In this document: in pieces, positions 1-5,135 of the stretch
How the letters are laid out: each line of letters starts with the position of its first letter
Numbering within the stretch: position 1 is the first letter of the stretch
Source of the DNA: an uncultured Clostridia bacterium
GTDB taxonomy: Bacteria > Bacillota > Clostridia > Oscillospirales > Acutalibacteraceae
Direction of reading: 5' to 3'
Assembly: GCA_947628595.1 (NCBI GenBank)
Contig: CANRAN010000082.1
Location: 1-6,052, forward strand
DNA: 6,052 bases
Notes under the pieces: generated by a model
Database searches by the model: none
Seen by the model: only the letters and a program-made list of their open reading frames with translations
Told to the model about the DNA's origin: nothing
Made by a program: the position numbers and the translations under genes

Positions 1-150
1 TTATTTGAAAAAATGCTCAGAGAAGCAGCACTTGATGCTCACGTTTCTTTGAGGAGGATAGAATACAGGCAACAGTCGCCCGACCACCCTGTCCTTTATA
101 ATGTCCCCGAAACAGAGTACCTCAAATTCTATCTGTTTCAGGTAGTGTAG
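1..150 (+). CDS. 3' end of an unrecognised protein gene (partial)
   Basis: The frame starting at base 1 is open for 49 codons and stops at TAG 148-150. The other two forward frames hit stops early. The C-terminal peptide is mixed, mostly polar and charged, and ends in the hydrophobic run YLKFYLFQVV. I cannot assign a family. By hand count the stretch is about 43% G+C, clearly richer than sampled parts of the next operon (about 18-32% per 60-base line), so it may belong to a different, older chromosomal block. An internal ATG at 13 exists but has no ribosome binding site, so this is more likely the tail of a gene that begins before the window than a small complete ORF. No convincing terminator follows the stop. 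Confidence 0.55.
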   Translation, partial: LFEKMLREAALDAHVSLRRIEYRQQSPDHPVLYNVPETEYLKFYLFQVV

Positions 151-265
151 GCTAAACGCTCACAATTCAATATAAACATCAACCCGAAAGGAGCAGTATA
201 ATTAATTTATTTTATATCATACCTGCACTTTTATCATGATAATATAATAAAGCACACCGGAAGAT

Positions 266-281
266 TGCAATTCAAATTGCA
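266..281. promoter_or_regulatory. 16-bp palindrome, candidate operator
   Basis: TGCAATTCAAATTGCA has perfect 7-bp half-sites (TGCAATT and AATTGCA) around a 2-bp centre, the geometry of a dimeric repressor site. It lies next to the block at 281-311 and overlaps the poor -35 candidate TTGCAG (277-282), which sits 18 bp before TATGAT 301-306. I saw no second copy upstream of the WYL gene, so it may serve a different regulator. AT-rich palindromes can also arise by chance. Confidence 0.35.
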
Positions 282-311
282 GGAGTATGGCTACACCTCC
301 TATGATGTGAC
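281..311 (+). promoter_or_regulatory. shared promoter/operator block, copy 1 (upstream of four-gene operon)
   Basis: This block carries the 13-mer CCTATGATGTGAC (299-311), which recurs exactly at 4115-4127. Over a 31-base ungapped alignment the two copies agree at 20 positions, including GTAT ahead of the 13-mer. The left part forms a dyad, AGGAG (281-285) with CTCCT (297-301). TATGAT (301-306) matches the -10 consensus at five of six positions, so the dyad would lie in the -35/-10 spacer, a typical repressor position. The best -35 candidate is weak (TTGCAG, 277-282, 18-bp spacer). Regulation by the WYL protein is inferred. Confidence 0.45.
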
Positions 312-360
312 ATAACACACTACTGCAAATATGCAATATCCGTCATTTACCATACAAGAC

Positions 361-379
361 AAGCAGAGAGTTGCTGCTT
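361..379 (+). other. leader hairpin 1
   Basis: AAGCAG (361-366) pairs with CTGCTT (374-379) around the 7-nt loop AGAGTTG, in the predicted untranslated leader. The following bases are AT-rich but not a T-run, so it does not look like a terminator. Role unknown. Confidence 0.3.
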
Positions 380-395
380 CATATTAATTATTTAA

Positions 396-445
396 GAAAG
401 GGGAATTAATAAAACCACCACTCTGCCGGTGATTTTATAAAGAAC
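396..445 (+). promoter_or_regulatory. distant Shine-Dalgarno-like run and intervening hairpin before the first gene
   Basis: GAAAGGGG (396-403) is a good ribosome binding sequence but lies about 42 nt from the ATG at 446, too far to act linearly. Between them, AAAACCACC (411-419) can pair with GGTGATTTT (428-436), eight of nine positions, around an 8-nt loop. Folding this stem would leave about 16 unpaired bases between the run and the ATG. Next to the ATG itself there is only a weak AAAG (439-442). The stem is followed by few T residues, so it is at best a weak attenuator. Functional importance is inferred. Confidence 0.35.
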
Positions 446-1072
446 ATGAGCATATTTAATTGGTCAAATAAAAAAAATAATACCAACACAAATGGTAGCA
501 AAAAACAACTAATCGTTATAACGGGTTGTGCCGGTTCGGGCAAAACTACTATGGGAAAAGAGCTGGCAAGACAACTGGGATATGCCTATATTGATAAAGA
601 TACTGTAACACGTGATTTTACCGATTATATTCTTGTAAAATCCGGATCCTCAAGAGGTGACAGGGAATCAGATCTGTATAGAAATGACATTCTCCCGATA
701 GAATACAAAATAACATTTAAGCTTTGCAGAGAAATACTATCATGCGGCAGCAATGTAGTTCTTACTATCCCCTTTATCGGTCAGATAAAGGATTGGTCAA
801 AGTGGCTTGGTATCAAAAATCAAGCTAAAATTGAGGACTCAATTGATGTGCGTTTTATATGGATAAAACACGACATAGATAAAGAGAAAAAAAATATAAA
901 AAAGAGAAATGCATCACGTGATGAATATAAGCTTAGCCATTGGGATGAATATGCTGTTTCCATAGACGGTATAGAGCCAACGGAAGCGTATAACGCCTAC
1001 GTTTATGTAAATGATTGTGACGCTAAACTCAGCGATACTCTCGAGGAGGTCATAACTTGGATAAACAAATAA
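446..1072 (+). CDS. AAA_33-like P-loop kinase (small-molecule/nucleotide kinase fold)
   Basis: This is a 208-residue soluble protein. After an Asn/Lys-rich linker (about 9-20) comes a P-loop, GCAGSGKT (27-34), on a predicted beta strand LIVIT, then the acidic pair D50-K-D52 expected near a phosphoacceptor site. Further features resembling the bacterial predicted-kinase (AAA_33) family as I recall it are RESDLYR (73-79), the hydrophobic strand VVLTIPF (104-110), a LID-like Arg cluster (K-R154, R158-D159) and KLSHWDEY (162-169). The length suits that family, which probably phosphorylates a small molecule or nucleotide. The acceptor cannot be read from sequence. Relatives often have Asp where T107 stands in the Walker-B-like strand. 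ATG 446 is the only in-frame start before the P-loop, although its ribosome binding site is poor. It is the first gene of the operon, and the next gene starts inside its 3' end. A zeta-toxin-like kinase is an alternative. Confidence 0.75.
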   Translation: MSIFNWSNKKNNTNTNGSKKQLIVITGCAGSGKTTMGKELARQLGYAYIDKDTVTRDFTDYILVKSGSSRGDRESDLYRNDILPIEYKITFKLCREILSCGSNVVLTIPFIGQIKDWSKWLGIKNQAKIEDSIDVRFIWIKHDIDKEKKNIKKRNASRDEYKLSHWDEYAVSIDGIEPTEAYNAYVYVNDCDAKLSDTLEEVITWINK

Positions 1073-1722
1073 TAATTTTTTCCGGTATGCCTGCAAGCGG
1101 CAAAGATAAGCTCACGGAATATTTGTGTTCCGCAAATTCAAAGCTTGTGGCTTTCAAAAAGTACCGTTCAATCAGAACGGGTGACACACCAAAGAATACA
1201 TATTATAATATATCGACCGAGGCATTTGAGGAGATGATAAAAAACAACAAATTCCTTCAGTACCACATGAGATACGGAAGATATTACGGTATTGCAGAGG
1301 ATACAATGCTCAGTTACCTCGATTCCGATATGTATCCGATAATACATATCGGCAGGATTGATAATTATTATGCCTTTACCGAACGTATGGCTATATTTGA
1401 AAAAAAATACGGGATGAAAATTAAAGTCCATCATATTCTGTTGTGGGAAACAATAGAAACACTGAAAGAACGCATAAAATTAAGGGATAAAACCGAGCCT
1501 GAAATAACCAGGCGTACTGACGCTATGCTTGAGGAGTTTAATGATAATATTGATTTGCTGAAACACAACAAAAGACCCTATTCATATATAATAAAAAATA
1601 CAGATTTGAGCGTTACATATAACAAAATAATAAACATACTTGATGGTGCAGTTATGTGCGATAATGGATACAATGAATTTATTTTATATCTGAACAGCAT
1701 ACAAAGGGGAGAAATCCGATGA
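1057..1722 (+). CDS. guanylate-kinase-like P-loop protein with altered active site
   Basis: This is a 221-residue soluble protein starting at TTG 1057, 16 bases inside the previous gene. The start is fixed by the strong ribosome binding site GAGGAGGT (1043-1050) with 6-nt spacing. The fold follows guanylate kinase: a P-loop at residues 10-17 (GMPASGKD), the Arg pair R37 and R40 corresponding to the GMP-phosphate-binding Args, Y49/Y50, then a close match to the family block MIKNN-x-F...YYG (60-79), and a LID-like segment with R143 and TRR (151-153). Two differences stand out. The Walker A lysine is followed by Asp instead of Ser/Thr. The Glu that reads the guanine base in yeast GMP kinase is Gln (Q69). 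It may therefore act on a different nucleotide or serve as a sensor. It is too divergent in the nucleotide-binding block to call gmk. About 25 C-terminal residues extend beyond the core. It overlaps the next gene by 4 nt (ATGA), implying translational coupling. Confidence 0.75.
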   Translation: MDKQIIIFSGMPASGKDKLTEYLCSANSKLVAFKKYRSIRTGDTPKNTYYNISTEAFEEMIKNNKFLQYHMRYGRYYGIAEDTMLSYLDSDMYPIIHIGRIDNYYAFTERMAIFEKKYGMKIKVHHILLWETIETLKERIKLRDKTEPEITRRTDAMLEEFNDNIDLLKHNKRPYSYIIKNTDLSVTYNKIINILDGAVMCDNGYNEFILYLNSIQRGEIR

Positions 1723-2852
1723 ATGAAACAATAGACATTACGGTTGGCTCCGAACCTGCTGAATCCCTGTCTGATGACTTCTACTGTAATTGGATTGAAA
1801 AAAAAATTCCGTCCCCTGTCGTGGATAGGAAATATAGGGGGACTGTTCAAATAGTATACTGCAGCACTACCTCTGACGATAAAAGTGTAACATTTGAAAA
1901 TTGCGAATTTGAACACATAATAATTAAAAATCAGAATATATCAAAAATAAGCAAAATGAATTTCAAAAATTGCAGAATAGGAACCATCAGTTTTTTTCAT
2001 TGCAGTACAACAGTTAATTTTGAATCCACTTCTCTGCAACTTGCTACGTTTGAAAGCTGTAATATACCCAAAATTAGGATTGAGCGTTCAAAATTGGATG
2101 TTATTTCATTTGAGCAAAACAGCGTAGCCAAAAACATATCTATCGTCAACGATTCACGTATTGAAACCCTGGATAATAAGGATGCCGATTTTGACAAGGT
2201 AATATTACACGCAAGTCTGGTCGATTATATACATATCAACAAAACAATAAATAAGCTTGAAATTGCCGAGGGCGCTGTTCTTGAGTCTTTTTGTATCGAA
2301 AATAAAGATGAGCTGCAAAGATTTTTAGAAACCTTGAAAAATATTATAAAAACCACAAAAAACGGTACTCATTCCCAGATTGAAATGGAGCTTCGTCATC
2401 AACAACAGATAATACTCGCCGCATACAACTGCTATACAAATAAAAATAAATTTCAGGAAATGGATATCTGTTTATTGAGGTTACGTAAAATAAATTGTCT
2501 TATCAATAGGCTATGTACAAAGAATCATCTAAAAAAGATCATCTACCTTGTAGATGATTTTGTCCTCGGGAAAATGTTCGGATGGGGAATTAAGATATTC
2601 AATTCTCTTATCACATCATTATCAATAATAGGTACTTTTGCAGTAATATATTTCTTTTTTCTTAAGGATCGCTATGCAAATATCTATGAATGTATCTATA
2701 TTAGTTGTGCCGAATCTGTCAATCGTTTTTTCAATGCAAACGAAGTCGACCCAATATCAATTTTGCCGAACTTTGATACAATAGAACAAATTATAGGTGT
2801 CATAATTCTTACGATACTTACGGGCGTGATTGCAAGAAAAATAATCAGGTAG
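1719..2852 (+). CDS. beta-solenoid membrane protein with C-terminal two-helix channel-like domain
   Basis: This is a 377-residue protein. The start overlaps the previous stop (ATGA) and has AAAGGGGAG (1703-1711) 7 nt upstream. Residues about 55-195 form some six or seven degenerate coils of about 20 residues with F-x-x-C or F-x-x-S steps (FENC, FKNC, FESC, FEQN), resembling a pentapeptide-like right-handed beta-helix. Residues 196-265 are helical and charged. The C-terminus has TM1 (about 294-315), a short amphipathic segment (about 320-338) and TM2 (about 355-372) ending in ARKIIR. This matches the layout of bacterial pentapeptide proteins carrying an Ion_trans_2 (2TM potassium channel) domain, including the E-x-x-I-G entry to TM2. 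The TxGYG selectivity filter is absent. No signal peptide is seen; the solenoid is probably cytoplasmic. The role is unknown; sensor plus membrane effector or non-selective pore is inferred. Confidence 0.65.
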   Translation: MNETIDITVGSEPAESLSDDFYCNWIEKKIPSPVVDRKYRGTVQIVYCSTTSDDKSVTFENCEFEHIIIKNQNISKISKMNFKNCRIGTISFFHCSTTVNFESTSLQLATFESCNIPKIRIERSKLDVISFEQNSVAKNISIVNDSRIETLDNKDADFDKVILHASLVDYIHINKTINKLEIAEGAVLESFCIENKDELQRFLETLKNIIKTTKNGTHSQIEMELRHQQQIILAAYNCYTNKNKFQEMDICLLRLRKINCLINRLCTKNHLKKIIYLVDDFVLGKMFGWGIKIFNSLITSLSIIGTFAVIYFFFLKDRYANIYECIYISCAESVNRFFNANEVDPISILPNFDTIEQIIGVIILTILTGVIARKIIR

Positions 2853-2862
2853 GTGTGGAATA

Positions 2863-3792
2863 ATGAAAGTAGCCGTCAAACTCAGAGAACCGGATAGGGT
2901 ATGGGACAAATATCTCGATATACTTCGGAAAGAAACCGATGTAGCTTTGATATATGATGATGACCTTGAAGGACCATATCAGGATATCGAGCTTATGATA
3001 ACCACACATATAACCGAATATCAGCTTTCACGATTTCCAATATTAAAAAGAATATTTCTCTTTAAGACAGGAATGGACGGTCTGCCGTCAGAAGCGATAG
3101 AAAAAAGGAATATTACCGTCATATGTTCTCATGCAAATTCCGATGTCATTTCAGAGCATACACTTGCTCTTGCCCTTGCACTTCTTCACAGAATACCCGA
3201 ATTTCATAATGACCTTTGTAAGGGTAAATGGCGTCCTGAAACAGGTGAATACAGGTGGAACAGTATATCCACCCTTAATATTGGTATTTTGGGGTTTGGT
3301 TGTATCGGAAAATGCCTTTATAACAAGCTTTTACCTCTGAATAATAATATAACTGTTCTTAATCACAGCGGAATATATCCGAATGGTATCAAATATGCAT
3401 CATCGTTAAATGAATTGGTGGAACTGAATGACATAATTTTTATATGCGTTCCGAAAACAAGAGAAACAACATCACTGTTCAACGAAAATATTTTTAATAA
3501 AATGGCAGGAAAATTTATTGTTAATACTGCGAGAGCAGAAATATGTTCCGAGGAGGCTCTTTACAATGCACTGTCAAGCGGAAAATTAGCAGGCTATGCA
3601 GGAGATGTATGGTATAAAGCACCGCCGAAAAAAAATAAATCCTTAATATGTATGCCCTCAAGCTACCCATTTGAGGAGCTGAGCAACGTAGTAATGTCCC
3701 CACACAACGCAACTCATGATTTTTATTCTCATGAAAAATATATACGTGACGCTGTCGAAACGTGTATAAAATTCATCAAAGAAAGGCAATAA
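2863..3792 (+). CDS. D-isomer-specific 2-hydroxyacid dehydrogenase family protein
   Basis: This is a 309-residue protein. The start follows the previous stop by 10 nt, with AGGTG (2851-2855) 7 nt before the ATG. The N-terminal half of the catalytic domain (1-95) leads into the long helix SEHTLALALALLHR (97-110). The Rossmann motif G-x-G-x-x-G is at G144, G146 and G149 (GILGFGCIGK). The strand after it ends in N167-H168, so the usual NAD-selecting Asp is absent and cofactor choice is unclear. Catalytic-site Arg (R224, in NTARAE) and His (H281, in SPHNA) are present. The position normally held by the catalytic Glu after D248-V249 is A253 (DVWYKAPP). Formate dehydrogenase and some uncharacterised relatives also lack this Glu, so a different reaction or a binding role is possible. 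Length is close to the family's usual 310-340. It is the last gene of the operon. A hydroxyacid or keto-acid substrate is likely but unspecified. Confidence 0.85.
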   Translation: MKVAVKLREPDRVWDKYLDILRKETDVALIYDDDLEGPYQDIELMITTHITEYQLSRFPILKRIFLFKTGMDGLPSEAIEKRNITVICSHANSDVISEHTLALALALLHRIPEFHNDLCKGKWRPETGEYRWNSISTLNIGILGFGCIGKCLYNKLLPLNNNITVLNHSGIYPNGIKYASSLNELVELNDIIFICVPKTRETTSLFNENIFNKMAGKFIVNTARAEICSEEALYNALSSGKLAGYAGDVWYKAPPKKNKSLICMPSSYPFEELSNVVMSPHNATHDFYSHEKYIRDAVETCIKFIKERQ

Positions 3793-3847
3793 ATACAGTA
3801 CAATCAGGTATGTACGGACACTTTTAAAAAATAACCTCACCCCCCTG

Positions 3848-3885
3848 ATGAATACAGATATTCATTCTCTGTTTTCTTCATTTCT
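3848..3885 (+). terminator. weak candidate terminator after the operon
   Basis: ATGAATA (3848-3854) pairs perfectly with TATTCAT (3859-3865) around the 4-nt loop CAGA, followed by a T/C-rich stretch including TTTT (3872-3875). The stem is AT-rich and the T-run is interrupted, so efficiency would be low. It lies 55 nt after the dehydrogenase stop. A protein-binding site is an alternative. Confidence 0.25.
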
Positions 3886-3912
3886 ATTTCTCAGACTTCC
3901 TTTTGTCAAGAT

Positions 3913-3985
3913 TTATTATACGACAAAAAACCTTAAAAACTTATTATAACGACAGTAAATGACGATGTTCTGTGTTATAATACGA
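3913..3985 (+). repeat. short direct repeats of TTATTATACGACA type
   Basis: TTATTATACGACA (3913-3925) recurs as TTATTATAACGACA (3941-3954), starting 28 bp later. A weaker third version, TTATAATACGA (3975-3985), includes the -10 element itself. The spacing (28, then 34 bp) and position just upstream of a promoter suggest transcription-factor sites, but low-complexity AT-rich sequence makes chance similarity plausible. Confidence 0.3.
3973..3981 (+). promoter_or_regulatory. extended -10 promoter element upstream of the WYL gene
   Basis: TGTTATAAT is a perfect TATAAT (3976-3981) with a TG extension one base upstream, which can work with a poor -35. No good TTGACA is seen at 16-18 bp spacing; ACGACA at 3949-3954 is 21 bp away. 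Transcription would start near 3988, giving an untranslated leader of about 185 nt that includes the shared block at 4097-4127. Confidence 0.5.
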
Positions 3986-4096
3986 TTATAAACAAAATAC
4001 CAAGGTTATACACAGGTATGATATCGAGTATCTGCTGTTGTGAGCAATCAAAAAAATAAGCATATCAATCAAACTTTTTTAGAGTTATGTAGAAAA

Positions 4097-4127
4097 AAAG
4101 GTATAGTTCATGTACCTATGATGTGAC
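4097..4127 (+). promoter_or_regulatory. shared promoter/operator block, copy 2 (upstream of the WYL gene)
   Basis: CCTATGATGTGAC (4115-4127) is identical to 299-311. The dyad AGGTA (4099-4103) with TACCT (4113-4117) replaces AGGAG/CTCCT of copy 1: the arms differ but pairing is kept and CCT again overlaps the 13-mer. TATGAT (4117-4122) could be a -10, placing a start about 45 nt before ATG 4176, although no good -35 precedes it. The block lies 48 bp before the WYL gene, as expected for autoregulation. Confidence 0.45.
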
Positions 4128-4175
4128 TTTAAAAGTATAAATGAGTAAGAAATATAATTGTATGGGAGATTACAG

Positions 4176-5135
4176 ATGGATAAGGTCACGCGAGTGTTGA
4201 CACTATATACAGAGTTATTAAAGGGAGAAAAAATCAATAAAACCATATTTAGCTTTCAGCATAACTGTTCTGATAGAACCTTTGATAGGGATATAGAAGA
4301 TATACGCTTGTTTTTGAGCGAATCTTTCAGCCCAATGAATTTGAATTATGACAAAATAAGCAATACATATTATATTGAGGGAGCTGAATATTCACAGTTA
4401 GAGCCGTTAGAATATTTGTTTATTGAAAGGGTCTTGAAAGATACTTCAGTCCTTCGACAGGATGAATTAAATAAATTACTTTCTCATTTGCTGTCGAATA
4501 CGGAAAACTCACAATCCTTAGTACAAAGTAAAAATAGTAACTATCCGGAATATTCTACTCCGAACCATAATAAGGCAATACTAAAGATACACGGTGATTT
4601 GACAATGATTATAATGAGAAAAAAGTGTATCAGAATCAAATATTCCAATGAAAATGGAGAAAAAACAGAACAAGATATTATACCATGTACAATAAGATCA
4701 GACATGGGGTATATGTATTTAATTGCATATTTGGAAACAGAGGAATATCCGGTATTTTACAGAATAGATAAAATTCATTCGTTTAAAATTATAAGAAATC
4801 AGACATCGTATGAAAGAGAGAGGGTTATTGCATTTTTAAGGAACTATTCAACAAAACCTTTACAAATGCGTAGTTGTGGCAGGTTTATTAAAGTCCTGCT
4901 GCAATGTGAAAGAAAATTATATACATACCTTTTTAATAAATTCAGAGATATTGAAATTAAGCAAAAAAATGAGAATATGGTTGAAGTTAATGTTACTGCA
5001 GATGAAGATGATCTGTTGAATTGGCTAATTAATCAGCCGCAAGACAAAATTACAATATTACAGCCTGAGGCTGTGAGGGAAAAATTACTTCAAATGGCAC
5101 AAAAAATAACAGATAAATATGGAGGCAGAGTGTAA
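4176..5135 (+). CDS. HTH-WYL-domain transcriptional regulator
   Basis: This is a 319-residue DNA-binding protein. ATG 4176 is preferred over an in-frame TTG at 4158 because GGGAGA (4164-4169) sits 6 nt before the ATG. Residues about 3-48 form a winged HTH with the recognition-helix pattern S32-D-R-T-F-D-R-D-I-E-D-I (32-43), typical of WYL regulators. The WYL domain spans about 140-208: strand IRIKYSN (152-158), then M180-Y181-L182 at the signature position (Met in place of Trp), and the YRIDKI motif (195-200). Residues about 236-312 match the C-terminal WCX extension. The family binds DNA as dimers. WYL domains sense ligands, often nucleic acid or nucleotides, and such regulators frequently control phage-defence or stress loci. 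Here it probably regulates the shared 13-mer blocks upstream of itself and the four-gene operon (inference). It overlaps the next gene by one base (TAATG). Confidence 0.88.
   Translation: MDKVTRVLTLYTELLKGEKINKTIFSFQHNCSDRTFDRDIEDIRLFLSESFSPMNLNYDKISNTYYIEGAEYSQLEPLEYLFIERVLKDTSVLRQDELNKLLSHLLSNTENSQSLVQSKNSNYPEYSTPNHNKAILKIHGDLTMIIMRKKCIRIKYSNENGEKTEQDIIPCTIRSDMGYMYLIAYLETEEYPVFYRIDKIHSFKIIRNQTSYERERVIAFLRNYSTKPLQMRSCGRFIKVLLQCERKLYTYLFNKFRDIEIKQKNENMVEVNVTADEDDLLNWLINQPQDKITILQPEAVREKLLQMAQKITDKYGGRV

Larger units (their letters stand above)
151..445 (+). other. intergenic region and leader of the four-gene operon
   Basis: No credible ORF lies in these 295 bases. In order they hold: a TATAAT at 197-202 without a good -35; a 16-bp palindrome at 266-281; a block at 281-311 shared with the region upstream of the WYL regulator gene and containing a possible -10 (TATGAT, 301-306); a short hairpin at 361-379; an AAAGGGG Shine-Dalgarno-like run at 397-403; and a second hairpin at 411-436 just before the ATG at 446. 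If transcription starts near 313, the untranslated leader is about 130 nt, long enough for post-transcriptional control. I recognise no known riboswitch class. Confidence 0.6.
3793..4175 (+). other. 383-bp regulatory gap between the operon and the WYL gene
   Basis: No credible gene was found on either strand. Contents in order: a 7-bp-stem hairpin (3848-3865) followed by a pyrimidine-rich run; the inverted repeat TTTTGTC/GACAAAA (3901-3907, 3922-3928); repeated TTATTATACGACA-like elements (3913, 3941, and a weaker one at 3975); an extended -10 promoter (3973-3981); and the block at 4097-4127 shared with the first operon's upstream region. No strong GC-rich intrinsic terminator separates the two units, so some read-through into the WYL gene is possible. 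Confidence 0.55.

Noticed and set aside
405..440. Possible leader peptide after the AAAGGGG run
   Set aside because: It would need a rare ATT or ATA start, and the ATT is only about 1 nt from the ribosome binding sequence. The peptide shows no attenuation pattern.
1168..1434. Minus-strand ORF of 88 codons inside the guanylate-kinase-like gene
   Set aside because: Fully covered by a well-supported + strand gene with family motifs; the product is Cys/Ile-rich and low in credible features.
3131..3340. Second + strand ORF inside the dehydrogenase gene
   Set aside because: Out-of-frame shadow of the Rossmann-fold coding sequence.
3803..3849. ATCAGG/CCTGAT inverted repeat after the dehydrogenase gene
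   Set aside because: Six base pairs with a 35-base loop and no T-run; not a credible intrinsic terminator.
3903..3908. Minus-strand TTGACA suggesting a divergent promoter
   Set aside because: The -10 at proper spacing is poor (AGAAAT), and no minus-strand gene lies downstream except shadows of the dehydrogenase gene.
341..3964. 10-bp inverted match CGTCATTTAC (341-350) and GTAAATGACG (3955-3964) in the two upstream regions
   Set aside because: Too short to exceed chance clearly, the context does not align, and the two copies are in opposite orientation and at different places relative to the promoters.
4006..4014. TTATACACA, a DnaA-box-like 9-mer
   Set aside because: A single site with no cluster, no DNA-unwinding element and no replication gene nearby; chance occurrence in AT-rich DNA is likely.
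4158..4175. TTG start adding six residues to the WYL regulator
   Set aside because: The ribosome binding sequence GGGAGA (4164-4169) lies downstream of this TTG and is correctly spaced for ATG 4176.
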